In this document: positions 35,661 to 47,454 of the stretch, piece by piece
Layout of the letters: every line of letters starts with the position of its first letter
How positions within the stretch are numbered: position 1 is the stretch's first letter
Assembly (NCBI GenBank): GCA_017591395.1
Contig: WEDG01002093.1
Location: 124,001 to 188,000 of the forward strand
Reading direction: 5' to 3'
Source: Schistocephalus solidus
Lineage: Eukaryota; Platyhelminthes; Cestoda; Diphyllobothriidea; Diphyllobothriidae
DNA length: 64,000 bases
Made by a program: the position numbers and the translations under genes
The notes under the pieces: generated by a model
What the model was told of the DNA's origin: nothing
Seen by the model: only the letters and a program-made list of their open reading frames with translations
The model's database searches: none

Positions 35661-35712
<52 letters not shown>

Positions 35713-35718
35713 GTATAT
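35661..35718. repeat. TA microsatellite
   Basis: About 58 bases of TA with a few TG steps at its right end, between the PLE3 3' end and the SINE array. Confidence 0.95.
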
Positions 35719-35720
35719 TA

Positions 35721-36703
35721 ATGGAACCGACAAAGACAAGGGAGACCAGAATGGCCATTTCTGGCTTATTAGCCATCATCAGCCAGTCATACCCAATCCG
35801 AAGTTTGGATCACCTGGGATTCGAACCCGCGACCTTTGGTATCTGAGTCGAACGCTCTACCATTGAGCCACGGGCTCGTTGCTTTGTCGGTTGCGATCGG
35901 GAATATGATGATAGTGTGTGGCTCACTGATCTGCTTAAGGAACATTTATGTTCCGTTGTGCCCTGGAACTCAGACTAGAGTACTCACAGGCAGTCGCATA
36001 GCGACGTGTAGCATATGTTGATAATGTGGAACCGACAAAGACAAAGGGAGACCGGAATGGCCATTTCTGGCTTATTAGCCGTCATCAGCCAGTCATACCC
36101 AATCCCAAGTGTGAAACACCTGGGATTCGAACCCGCGACCTTTGGTATTTGGAGTCGAACGCTCTAACATTGAGCCACGGGCTCGTTGCTTTGTCGGTTG
36201 CGATCGGGAATATGATGATAGTGTGTGGCTCACTGGTCTGCTTAAGAACATTTATGTTCCGTTGTGCCCTGGAACTCTGACTAGAGTACTCACAGGCAGT
36301 CGCATAGCGACGTGTAGCATATGTTGATAATGTGGAACCGACAAAGACAAGGGAGACCGGAATGGCCCTTTCTGGCTTATAAGCCTTCATCAGCCAGTCA
36401 TACCCAATCCGAAGTTTGGATCACCTGGGATTTGAACCCGCGACCTTTGGTATCTGAGTCGAACGCTCTACCATTGAGCCACGGGCTCGTTGCTTTGTCG
36501 GTTGCGATCGGGAATATGATGATAGTGTGTGGCTCACTGATCTGCTTAAGGAGTATTTATGTTCCGTTGTGCCCTGGAATTCAGACTAGAGTACTCACAG
36601 GCAGTCGCATAGCGACGTGTAGCATATGTTAATAATGTGGAACCGACAAAGACAAGGGAGACCGGAATGGCCATTTCTGGCTTATTAGCCGTCATCAGCC
36701 AGT
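35721..36703 (-). repeat. Tandem array of tRNA-like SINE plus linker, ~305-bp period
   Basis: Units begin at 35,723, 36,028, 36,334 and 36,639, giving periods of 305, 306 and 305; the fourth unit is cut after the SINE tail. On the minus strand each unit has a tRNA-like head with an A box (gtggctcaatggtagagc or a variant) and a B box (gggttcgaatccc), the shared SINE tail and a ~130-bp linker. The anticodon-stem halves do not pair, so these are not functional tRNA genes. Pol III promoters may still be present. Confidence 0.9.
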
Positions 36704-37215
36704 CGGCTGGTAATGGGGCGCTCACCGATCGGTTACAGGACTCCCTCGTCCCGTTGTGCCTTTGGGCTAACTCTCAAGCCCCGCCAGCAGCCGTTAGGCA
36801 TCTTAGTATAAAGGCAGAATAACATAACCGACAAAGACAAGGGAGACTGGAATGGCCATTTCTAACTTATTAGCCGTCATTAGTCAGCCATACCCAAACC
36901 CAGGCGTTGCGGCGCCTGAGCCTCGAACTCGCGACCTTGTTGGGCAGAAGTCAACGCTCTACCCACTGCGCCACGAGCTCGTTGTCTTGCCGGTTTCGAT
37001 CGGGAATATTGACAATAGTAATGGGGCGCTCACCGATCGGTTACAGGACTCACTCGTCCCGTTGTGCCTTGGGGCACAGCAGCCGTAATGCAGCTAAGTA
37101 TAAAGGCAGAATAACATGACCAACAAAGACAAGGGAGACGGGAATGGCAATTTCTGGCTTATTAGCCGTTATCAGCCAGCCATACCCAAACCCAGGCGCT
37201 GCGGCGCCCGAGCCT
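36704..37215 (-). repeat. Second SINE subtype in tandem
   Basis: Two units with tails near 36,836 and 37,118, a spacing of about 282. The head of the first reads on the minus strand gtggcgcagtgggtagagc (A box), then gcgagttcgaggc (B box). The linkers (ggggcgctcaccgatcggtt, cccgttgtgcct) differ from those in the adjacent array. The second unit is cut near 37,215. Confidence 0.85.
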
Positions 37216-38734
37216 TTAACTCTTGGCCAGTCACCCATTGACGAACAACAGTGCTTAATAGAATGACTATCGCTCCTGATTTACCACTAGACGTAGATAA
37301 GAGGGGAATATTAATTAAATTCTCACAGCCTTTGCCGTTCCAAATGGCACATTCAGCAAGTAAGGTCTTCTTTTGAAGGTTTTGATAAACATAAAGGGCG
37401 GAGTCTACATTTATGGTCAGGCACTTGAAAACCCTGAACATCATGAAGTAAGCACCAGCATTTCAAGGACGATCTGAAACTTATTGTAATCCAATATAGA
37501 AAATACCAATAAAGAAGTTTTTCAAAAGGGATTGTTCGTTTACTATATTCAAGATATTATTTTTACGATTTCAAGTGAAAATTTGACTTAAATTTATCAG
37601 TAAAAAATACAGCGAATTAGCACATTTTTACAATATGTCGTCGTTTTAAAAAGGTGATAATTCTAGATGAAATAATATTAATTGAACTTTTTCCTATGAG
37701 CTTTGAATTCGCACATAGTTGTTCACTAATATTTCAAAGCTTTTGTAAATGCGTGGGTGGCGGTTTGCAACTGATTATCAAGTACTGGAAAATTTTGACA
37801 CTTTTCATGAGATATGTCACTCACAGGCTAGTCCAGGATACGAAGACTAATCACTTTTTACTCAACTCTTGTTTGTGCATGCTACGTTCAGTGTCGATTA
37901 TCTGACACGCGAACGTATGCAATTAAAAATATTGAGGCCAATGCCGGTGCGTTCCAGACGACTCCCTTAATCAAGAAATTAGGACCAAGACAAAATAACA
38001 GAATTATTCACATACCCACCTTCGGATTATTTATCTCCTCAAATGGGGTTGCGTGAACATCGCAAAAGTTTGCGGACTGGACTCGAATGTTGGCATCTCG
38101 CACTTATCACTACATATTCCTACATTCTTTCATTAACGAGACAATTTTCACAAAATTAAGCAACTCCATATTCTGCTGCCTTCGACTGTTCTTTGACCTC
38201 GTCGTCTGGTCCATATAATTATGATCACCCTATATTAAACAAAAATGCAACTTTACGTCATATTCAAATCAGTAATATTTCAAATTGCAGACCAAACAGA
38301 GTGCATTGTATAAAGTTCGAGAACTTGGGCCACAAGCTCGAAATGTTTGACTGAATACCTGCCGTTGGATTCCGACTTCTTGGCTTATGTGCCCTTGAAA
38401 ATGTGATCTGTAACTCTACTGCCGGCTTTCAACTTTACTGCAAATTCAAATTTATCTACAGTCAGTAACCGATCTCTTTAAATAATATAACCATATATTT
38501 TCTTTTAGGTTTTCGATAAGAACGGATTACCTGAGTTGGGTTGTAGCGTTTATTAGCATGAAACCTGATCACAAACATGCCTAGATGCCGTCTCTTGGAA
38601 AAGATTTTTGTTTGGATGAATGTAAAAACCAAACCGGAAGACCGGAGGTGGGATCGGGCGCAGAAGAATCAACTCCAATGGAATGGGAGGGCTGAGTGTG
38701 GCATGAACCTGCAGCTATGCGTGCAAATATTAGG
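37216..38734. other. Non-coding, nothing recognised
   Basis: AT-rich, with no convincing frame or shared repeat. Confidence 0.4.
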
Positions 38735-39075
38735 CATGCCCCCGTGTTCGGCACTTGTTACGAGACCTCATCTAAAATAACGCCTGCCATACCCTTATTT
38801 GGTCCCCGTGTTGGTCCAGCGCATATTTCCCACGGCCCGTTTAGGGGCACACACACAGACGTCAGTTCGACCGTCGTAGTTTGACGATGTCCACCGTATG
38901 ATCCAAACCATGATGGTGCAGGGATAGTGACTTGCGCGTGGATTAGTTTTAAGTGATAGTAGACTTTCGCTGCATCTACCGCACTCTCTCCTCCTCCCCC
39001 ACCTACGCCCAGTGTCAAGGCAGAGTCAAGAAAACCGGAGATGGGAGAGGGCGCAGGTGGCCGGCACGATCAGGG
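38735..39075 (-). repeat. Partial dimer of the LINE-tailed repeat
   Basis: Minus orientation. The head portion of one unit (38,735-38,853) is directly followed by the tail portion of another (38,864-39,075). It matches the dimer at 2,555-3,285 with more divergence. Confidence 0.75.
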
Positions 39076-39378
39076 ATCCCTTTCAGGGTCACTCCAATGC
39101 GATAGTGACTACGACATTGGGTCTGAGGGGTTAAATCATCACGTTGGTGTATAAAGCTTTAAAATTCATATTAGCACAACAAGGTATACACATGCAAACA
39201 CTGCAAGACATACAAGGCACCGTTGCTGTCCCAATCAAAAGCCAAGACCCCAGGAAGTCATACAAGAGGAGAGTATGTAATTTTTTCCAACATATATTCA
39301 AATTATGATAGCGTATACGGGTTTCCCCAGGGAGCAGAAAACGTGCACATTACGAGCCGGCAGGGGTAGCATTGTCCT

Positions 39379-39561
39379 TTACCACTTGCGGCCACCATGA
39401 CCCCCGCGGCGACCGCCGCCGCCGCCCCAAGCGCCACTCAGTGGGTGCTCATAGCCCTCCTCATAGCTCTGACCACTATCCGCTGCGTGCACCCTGGTTC
39501 CATCCATCGAGGTACCCAAAACTATGGCGGTGAGCAGCAGGAGGTAGAGTTGCAGTTTCAT
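39379..39561 (-). CDS. Small secreted glycine-rich peptide, copy 1
   Basis: 60 residues. MKLQLYLLLLTAIVLGTS is a textbook signal-peptide core, with likely cleavage after RVHA. The mature part is short and acidic-aromatic (SGQSYEEGYEH), then a Gly run, then a basic end (RRGGHGGRKW). There are no Cys residues. The start is set at the ATG at 39,561, because the frame upstream lacks another ATG and this one lies ~40 bases downstream of a TATA-like ctataagta (39,596-39,604). No intron is needed. The polyadenylation signal position holds AATATA where copy 2 has AATAAA. The antisense strand is also open across the gene. The family was not recognised; a secreted structural, tegument or eggshell-type peptide is a guess. 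Confidence 0.6.
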   Translation of the reverse strand: MKLQLYLLLLTAIVLGTSMDGTRVHAADSGQSYEEGYEHPLSGAWGGGGGRRGGHGGRKW

Positions 39562-39595
39562 CTCGATGCGATAGACCAACTCTGTCAACACCGTC

Positions 39596-39604
39596 TACTT
39601 ATAG
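39596..39604 (-). promoter_or_regulatory. TATA-like box of glycine-rich gene copy 1
   Basis: Reads ctataagta on the minus strand, 35-43 bases before the ATG, and is identical in copy 2. A transcription start 25-30 bases downstream would leave a very short 5' UTR. Confidence 0.45.
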
Positions 39605-39837
39605 TGCTGCTTTGTAGGTTAATCCTCCATTGATCCACGTTTGACCCTTGAGCAGGGGTCGCTTCTCTGTGAGTTCGAGAAAAGTCGCATGATGGATGGG
39701 CCGTATTCGTTTCTGTCTCGACACGGGCGTCAGATTTATTATATTTAGAAATGCGCTGATTTGCCGTCACTGTGGGTTCCCCAGTATCGGTCTCCGTCTT
39801 ACCTCTCCTGTACACCAATGACATATCCGACTCCTAT

Positions 39838-40105
39838 ACAACAATGATATGTTGCTAAGGGGTGCAACAGGAAAGACCCAGACAGCTGTTTCACGGTTGT
39901 TACCACTCATCAGTTCTTCATATTCCTTGAGCAGTGGGGTATATACAGAAGTCAAACAAGCGCGTAACACTCACTGAGGTGGCTAGGATCTCACTCGATC
40001 CCATTCTGTCTGCCCGCTAGCCTGCTACTGGCGATAAACGAACGTTTCGTCATAGGAAACATGGTACATATTATACAAGGGAATGTTGCTAAGGGTGCAA
40101 CAGGC
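39838..40105 (-). repeat. ~240-bp satellite unit, isolated copy
   Basis: In inverted orientation it resembles the units at 43,560-44,960, with landmarks cagctgtttcacggttgtta, ggatctcactcgatcccatt, ctactggcgataaacgaacg and gcaacaggca. It begins within a few bases of the end of the duplicated gene segment. Confidence 0.8.
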
Positions 40106-40942
40106 AGTGATCTACCCTAATATAAGTCCACAGAACAACATGTTGGCGATAAAATACTTCGGTAAATTCTTCCGGCCCACAGCACGTCCTATGTTACTCA
40201 GTCAACTGAAAACAATTAAAGTGTCCGCATTTTGAAGTGCCGGCAATTCCCGTGAGGCGTAAAATCGCCCTCAGCAACAAGATGCATTCAAAAACTGACA
40301 ATACTCCACTTTACTAGCGGACAATTATGCGTTTAGTTCACATACGTTTATGGTCAGAAAACTTATTCCGAACCCCTGGACCCAATTTTATGCTCCTGCA
40401 CTAAAATGATGCCAGGAAATTCAACTGTAAGTAACATGGTAAACAGATTAAATTCGAGGCCTAAACACTAGATGGTGGGGCATGGACATTCAAAATGAGG
40501 CTATTTTACTAACGCTACACAGAATAAACTCTGACGAACACCCTGTAGCCGATATTTTTAAAATCGTTTTTGTAGTATGCTAAGTAAGAGCAATTGCTCA
40601 ACATATTTTTGAGGCTTAATTTTCAGTTAGGGTAAATGCGATAAAATAATGGTTTAAAAACCAGTGACCGAAACAGTGTTATTCTTATTTAAAAGGTACA
40701 ATTGGTAATGTTAGCTCTGGCATAAATCAAAAGCATGACTAGAGACAAAAGACGATGATTAATTTAAAAGCCCACGGCATCCCAACTCCACCCCGCTTTA
40801 CTGCAGAGGCAACTACCGATTTAATGAATGTCGTCATAAATAACAAAATCCTTTTATGGAACGTTAAGTTAATAAAACGGTGACTGCTGATGACTGAACA
40901 TACTGAGCCTGTTTTATCATATCTTATTTCAATAGTTGTTGC

Positions 40943-40945
<3 letters not shown>
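40106..40945. other. Non-coding, nothing recognised
   Basis: AT-rich, no supported feature. Confidence 0.4.
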
Positions 40946-40977
<32 letters not shown>

Positions 40978-41400
40978 AGTGTGGGGCTCACCGATCTGCT
41001 TAAGGAACATGTATGTTCCGTTGTGCCCTGAAGCTCAGACTAGAGCCCTCGCAGACGGTCGCATAGCGACGTGTAGCATATGATGAAATGGAACCGACAA
41101 AGACAAGGGAGACTGGAATGGCCATTTCTGGCTTATTAGCCGTCATCAGCCAGTCATACCCAATCCCAAGTGTGGAACACCAGGGATTTGAACCCGCGAT
41201 CTTTAGTATTTGAGTCGAACGCTCTACCATTGAGCCACGGGCTCGTTGTTTTTGTCGGTTGTGATCGGGAATATGATGATAGTGTGGGGCTCACCGATCT
41301 GCTTAAGGAACATGTATGTTCCGTTGTGCCCTGGAAATCAGACTAGAACCCACACAGGCGATTGCAAATCGATGTGTAGGATATATTGATTATGTGGAAC
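40946..41400 (-). repeat. Composite SINE unit beside TA tract
   Basis: TA tract (40,946-40,974), linker, minus-strand tRNA-like SINE (41,092-41,247; B box gggatttgaaccc, A box ctaccattgagccac on the plus strand) and a second linker to about 41,395. Same linker-SINE-linker layout as 19,713-20,184. Confidence 0.85.
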
Positions 41401-41408
41401 CGACAAAG

Positions 41409-41477
41409 ACCCTAAAAAGTCATGTCCGAAGCACCTGACTCCATGTCCTGCACTTAATAATTTCGAAATTATTTACC

Positions 41478-41519
<42 letters not shown>

Positions 41520-41520
41520 G
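41409..41520. repeat. Third copy of the 81-bp module plus TA microsatellite
   Basis: 41,409-41,482 matches the arm at 20,883-20,963 (ctaaaaagt, tgactccatgtcctgcactt). It runs directly into about 38 bases of TA. Confidence 0.85.
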
Positions 41521-41527
41521 CAGACTG

Positions 41528-41690
41528 ATATTACTGACAAAGACAAGGTAAACTAGAATATCCCTTTCTGACTTATTAGCCATCACCAGCCAGTCATACA
41601 CAACCCCAGATGCTGCGGCGCCCGAGGCTCGAATTCACAACCTGTTGGGCAGAACTCCAACGATATACCCACTGCACCACGATCGTGTGT
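41528..41690 (-). repeat. tRNA-derived SINE, second subtype
   Basis: The tail (gacaaagacaagg, ttattagccatcaccagcca) is followed by the head with a degraded B box (ctcgaattcaca) and A box (acccactgcaccacga). It ends at a GT-rich tract. Confidence 0.75.
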
Positions 41691-41727
41691 GTGGGTGTGT
41701 GTGTGAGTGTGTTTGTGTGGGCCGCCC

Positions 41728-42372
41728 AGTGCCCCCTAAACGGGCCGCAGGGTAGATGCGTTGGACCAACACGGGGGCCACATTAGGGCACGGCAGGTGT
41801 TATTCGGGTTGCGCTCCCATAACAAATGCCGAACATAGAGGTGTGGTGGCCCAGCCGCGCCAGCCACCTGCGTCCTCTCCCGCCTCCGGTCTTCTTGACT
41901 CTGTCTTGACACCGGGCTCAGGTGGGGGAGGAGGAGAGTGCGCGGTAGATGCAGCGCAAGTATACTATCACTTTAAACTTAATCACGCGCAAGTCACCAT
42001 CCCTGCTCCACTTTCCCATGGAGCATACGGTGGACATCGTCGGGCTACGACGGTCGAACTGTCAGGCCGCCCTAAACGGGCTACGTGGTAGATGCAGTGG
42101 ACCAACACGGGGGCCACATTAGGGCACGGCAGGTGTTATTCGGGTTGCGCTCCCATAACAAATGCCGAACATAGAGGTGTGGTGGCCCAGCCGCGCCAGC
42201 CACCTGCGTCCTCTCCCGCCTCCGGTCTTCTTGTCTCTGCAATGTGACACCGAGGCTCCAGGTGGGGGAGGAGGAGGAGTGTGCGTGGATGCAGCGCAAG
42301 TATGCTATCACTTCTGGCTTCATCGCATGAGTCTACCATCCCTGCTCCACCTTTCCCGATTGGGCATACGAA
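41728..42372 (+). repeat. Head-to-tail dimer of the LINE-tailed repeat
   Basis: Two plus-strand units start near 41,736 and 42,072 (period 336). Each has the unique head (aacgggc, gttggaccaacacggggg or a variant) and the LINE-like tail (tcttcttg, caggtgggggaggagg). The second unit fades near 42,372. Confidence 0.85.
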
Positions 42373-43559
42373 TTCATTTATCGTCGTATTGTGTGTGCGT
42401 GAGTATCTGCTTTCTGGACGGCATGATATGTCTTTATGGCATCTCGCTCGTTGAGGGTAAATTCTGCATCTGTGGTTAGTAACAGCCCTGTTACCTCCAA
42501 GCTTGCGAGGGGTGAAAATCGAACTCGAGGAGCGCACAAGCGTCAGTTTTAATTAAACTGGCAAGGCATCAAAACAAACGCAAACCTAGTATTGCTGGTG
42601 TTGTCTCTAACTTGTTTAGAAAAAGAATTAAAATTACAAAGAAATCGAAATTATGAATCACATCCAACATGACTAAATGAGTGCGGGTTCAGCACTCATT
42701 CTGACTGCTGCGTATCTGAAATGACAATCATTTAACAGACTCTGAAATTCATGTAGCCTCTACAACGAGATGCTACGTTTAAAAGATACGCCATCAAGTC
42801 AGATTCAATTCTGAGAGCATCTACGTCACCAAAGGCTGATGGGCGACACAAATTATCTATAACTGAAACTAATGAATCTGATAGTAGAGACTGAAGATAC
42901 AGCTATCGGAGTGAACTATGCCAACACGGAAAATGTGGTAATAGATGCCTAAAGTTTGCACTTTGAGCAGAGGCCAAACAAGCTCATTTTAGTAAACACG
43001 AACCTTTGAAACTGCAGGACCAACGGTCCTGCTGATCACCGCAACCTTTCCCATACGAAGATTATTACGAAGGTTGAACAAATCTAAAAGGAAAGCTACC
43101 TGAACTCTGTGGTTACATTCCGCTTAGCTTCCATTCAGTGCACAGAGCTGTGTGTCTTGATGGTTTACATCCATAAAATTAGGTGTTTATCACAGAGTTA
43201 CCAAATTATCAGTTTGAATAGAATTTGAATGGGTTTGGGTGGTGAAAGCATTCGCGGGACGGCGTACAAACAGATTTCGATTGAGATTCTCGCTCATATA
43301 AAGCTGAAATATCGGCAATGGTGGTTTACGCGGTTGGTTGCGTGTCGTACAGGATTGCATGGTCTGGGTGACGTTCTGTTAGCTGCCTTTTTCGTCAAGG
43401 GCTATGGTTGGTCTTGGACGGTTTACTGCTTGCGATTTGCTTCGGTGGTTGGGAATATTCGCAGGGGTGGTGTTTGTTTCATTGTGATTTTATTGAAACT
43501 TGTATGTACGGCCGGAACCTGTCCGCCGGTTTGGTGGATTGGGGTTGAACGGTGATAAT
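42373..43559. other. Non-coding, nothing firmly recognised
   Basis: A 108-codon frame at 43,229-43,555 is rich in Gly, Val and Trp. It looks compositional, and it may overlap very diverged satellite units preceding 43,560. Confidence 0.35.
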
Positions 43560-44960
43560 ACTTGTTGATTTGGCGTTGGGCGGACTGGACAAATGGGATC
43601 GGTGAGATCCACGTTAGTGGAGTGTTGCGCATACGCGTTTGAGCTTTGTTTGTGGCGCTCCGCTTAGCAGGGCGTATGATTATTTGCTGATGATCGATGG
43701 GAAGCGGCTGATAACGTCTTTGTTTGCTCTTGTGACATGTTTGTTAGCAGCGTAGTCGCAGCTGGTACGGCGTTTTAGTTTGTCGGCCGGTGGGTGGCGG
43801 ACGGAAGTGGATCGGTGGGATCATGCGTGGTGATTGTTCGCGGCGTTTGTGGCATAAGCGCAGGGTATATGATGTACTGATGATCGTGTGACCATGGAAA
43901 CAGCTGTATCGTCTTGCCTGTTGCACTCTGCTTAACTATATTTATTGCTATATATGGTATAGCGACGTTTATCGCCGATAGGTAACTCTGGCGGACAAAT
44001 AGGATCAGTGAATCCACCGTGATGTTACACACATTGTTTATGTACCTCACTGCACAAGGCATATGATGTACTATGATCAGTAATGACCGTGAAACAGCTG
44101 TCTGCGTCTTGCCTGTTGCACTCTTAGCATGCATATTTGCATTACTATATATATATGGTATGTGTCTATATGACACAACGTTCGTTATCGCCGGTAGGTA
44201 ACTGGCGGAGCGGACAAAAATGGGATCGAAGTAGAGATCCTTACCGCATAGTGAGTGTTACGCACTTGTTTAGCTTGTTTATGTACCTCACTGCACAAGG
44301 CATATGATGTACTGATGATCGGTAATGACCGTGAAAGCAACTATCTACGTCTTACCTGTTGCCTCTTAGCTTAACATATTTATTACTATATATATAGTAT
44401 GTCCTATGACACAACGTTCGATTTTATCGCCGAGTAGGTAACTGGCAGGCAGACAAAAGTAGGGATCGAGTAGAGATCCTTACCGATAGTGAGTGTTAGC
44501 ACTTGTTTGAGCTTGTTTATGTACCTCACTGCACAAGGCATATGATGTACTGATGATCAGTAATGACCATGAAACAACTGTCTGCGTCTTACCTGTTGCA
44601 CTCTGCTGCTATATTTATTACTATATATATAGTATATGTCCTATGACACAACGTTCGTTATCGCCAGTAGAGTAACTGGCGGAGCGGACAAATGGGATCG
44701 AAGTGAGATCCTTACCACATTAGTAAGTGTTACGCACTTGTTTGAAGCTTGTTTATGTACCTCACTGCACAAGGGCATATGATGTACTGATGATCGGTAA
44801 TGACCGTGAAACAGCTGTCTGCGTCTTGCCTGTTGCACTCTTGCAACATATTTGTGCTCTATATGATGGTATGTGTCCTATGACGCAACGTTCGTTATCG
44901 CCGGTAGGTAACTGGCGGGCGGACAAATGGGATCGAAGTGAGATCCTTACCGATTAGTGT
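43560..44960 (+). repeat. Tandem satellite array, ~240-bp unit
   Basis: The landmark gatgtactgatgatc or a variant recurs at 43,871, 44,065, 44,306, 44,544 and 44,781, giving periods of 194, 241, 238 and 237. A more diverged unit precedes it from about 43,560. Each unit contains cagctgtctgcgtctt or a variant, a short TA tract, acaacgttcg, a gataggtaactggcgg-like block and gatcc-ttacc. The rightmost units are the most alike. Confidence 0.9.
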
Positions 44961-47454
44961 AAATTACAGATTTGGTCTACCTTAATAATGCGCCCAACAT
45001 CCGTTTAAAGTCAGACTCATCATTCAGGTGCAAAAGCCGACATTACTTGCCACCAAGATGACTTAATTTATCTTATATTTTTACAGGAACTCCCCGTAAA
45101 TGCAGTGTTCGCAGTTCCTGTCTAGAATCAAAATAAAACTCATCGAAAATTTCCCCAAATTTTTCGCAGAGATGGTTTCGTCGTCTCGAGTGTGTCGGAG
45201 CAACACTACCTTTTCTTCCGGTTTAAGCATAGATTTTTGCGGGAAGCACTATAGAACTATGAAGAGAAAACCGTGATTTTACAGTTCTGGTTCACACGCT
45301 GTGCTATTCAGTCCTGATCACACAAAACCCAGAAAAGCGGTTTGAAACCGTGTAGGGTTTTTCATTCAGCCAAACCCTCGAACAGATTGGTAATGGGGTC
45401 ATGCGGGCTATATAAGCGATTGAAGGCTTCAAGGTCACGTGAAATTACATCATGGATCCAACTGCTCACGTCTCTTGTTCCTGACTAGAGGCAAAAACAA
45501 CTCATCGCAAAGTTAGTTCTGACGAGGTAGTCTTCCTATAGAATCTGAATTGCACCATGTTCCAAAAACCTGCGCATGGACTGAAAAAGGTTCCAACATC
45601 TTCAAAGAGTAAACATGATTTTACTTCAGTTGATCAAATCGATGCTGGGTATACTATAGCAAATATCTTCTCCACGATAACATATCGAGTATTACTGAAG
45701 ATGCGTTCAGTCCACTCTAATTATATCAAATTAACCACTTCAAAGGTTAAATTCTTTTAGCTAGTTTTCGGTTTCCTACTTAAACCCAGCCATGCAGACC
45801 GGATTTAGAGAGACCGCTAACAGCGTACATTTAGACTCAAAACAGAGTTGGTAACTTATTCGTAAGTCTTCAAACGAACGTTGCGTTTTGCGGTCTGTGA
45901 GGCAGATTCGCGAAAATCGTGTTACGAGTTTGCAAGCTTCGAGCGGCAGAAGTTTGCGCTAACGTAGTTGCTGAATGAGGACTTGAAGTTATGGCCTCCC
46001 ACGCCCACCTACGTCACCCTTAAACTACGCACCGGTGCCAAGGCTCGATGGATGGCAATTTCCAGTAACAGAGTGGCCCACACGTGGAACGCCTGCCCGC
46101 AGATGTTGTTCTCATACCACCGTGAATTCAACTAAACCAAACTCCCAACATACCTGTGTACTGAGGCTCCAAATTAATTCTATCCACGAGTTAAGACACC
46201 TATTATTCGAACATCCGAATATTGACTGAATTCTTACTTCACGAAAGACGTTTGGTGGTTTATTAAAGTCCCACAGCACATATTAGCATTCAGCCCCGGC
46301 CCACTCAATTGCTAAAGGCTCTGTTTCAGCAGCAGGTCATCTGGTGTGTCACGGTGGCCAGCTTTTTTGGGTTAGATTTAAGTTGGAGTTATGGTCATGG
46401 TTATGCCAAGGGTTAAGGCTATTATTGTATAACCTGTGGGGTTTAGGTTTAGGGAGCGCTAGGGTTAAGTTTGCGTGACAGGTTAATGTTAACAGTTATA
46501 CATGGGTATGTGTACCCTTCCTGAAATTTACCGTAAGGCCGCGTATTTTTAAGCTGGTGGGGCGGTCCCGTGTCCTGGTCAGGCGGCCATACAAGGCATT
46601 CCTACTGAATTTCCCAAGCGATCAAGAAACTACCAGATGACTGTAAGGCACTGTTAATTAATAGGGGTCGCCGAATTTTTAACAGTTTGAGTCAAATAAA
46701 TTATTTAAATCTGTTAAAACCCCCTATTGAATAGGGAGTCATTTTGTACGCTGGCCTCCTAGCTTCAAGGTGATGGAGACTCGAGATCGTTCCCACTAAT
46801 GTATAACCATCTTCCAAGTTAGATACATAGGCGCCCTCATATCCAATGTCATGTTTGAGCAAAATGACCTCCCCAGATTATTTCACCTGGTAGTCAGCGC
46901 AACATATGCTCAAACTCATCTTAATGGACGGGTGAGGATACAGTAGCTGTATGTTGTGTTCCTAGCTGACTGTAGAGTTGTTCGCTTGGGAGTTGATACT
47001 GAAGGGGCCAACTCAGGGCATGATCTGCGAGAACACTGTCGATCAGCCAAAATTCCTGGACGAGTGATGTCTTCTGAGCACACGAGCCGTACTCCGGATC
47101 CATATATGGGGATGTCTCCGTTTCGCAGCTTGTTTTCAGACTAATTTTACGATGAGTTTCAACGGTTTCAACGACTTCAGACGACTTTTTACCCAAAATG
47201 ATAGGCCTATACCTACTCTTCACTATCTACTGTTTTCGAACAGATATCTCCCATCATTAAATCTAAGGGAAGAATTATCCCCTCGGAGTAGTTGATTTTC
47301 AGGCCCACTATATGTGCCTTCGCACCTCATATGCATTAAAGCACGGTCCATTTCTGCAGTTGAGCTCGCCAGCGTCACAAAGGTTCTACGGTTCCCTTGT
47401 TGGTTAGCCTGTAGTCTGTTACACTCACATGCGACGGGCATTGGAATGACTATT
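44961..47454. other. Non-coding
   Basis: No gene supported. 46,380-46,480 has loosely telomere-like text (ggtttaggtttaggg and variants) but is not a regular repeat. 45,383-45,450 weakly resembles 50,700-50,760. Confidence 0.4.

Larger units (their letters stand above)
39150..39833 (-). repeat. Duplicated segment carrying the glycine-rich gene, copy 1
   Basis: This ~680-bp segment matches 59,280-59,962, covering the gene, ~230 bp after it and ~270 bp before it. Similarity stops at both ends in unrelated sequence. Identity is high near the gene and lower in the 3' flank. On its right it abuts a satellite unit. Confidence 0.85.

Noticed and set aside
35721..36703. A cluster of functional tRNA genes
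   Set aside because: A and B boxes are present, but the anticodon-stem and acceptor halves do not pair, and the units carry the SINE tail.
35721..37215. A CRISPR-like array
   Set aside because: The repeat period is about 305 bases of fully repeated sequence with no unique spacers, in a eukaryotic genome.
46380..46480. An interstitial telomeric repeat
   Set aside because: A few ttaggg-like words occur, but there is no regular hexamer array.
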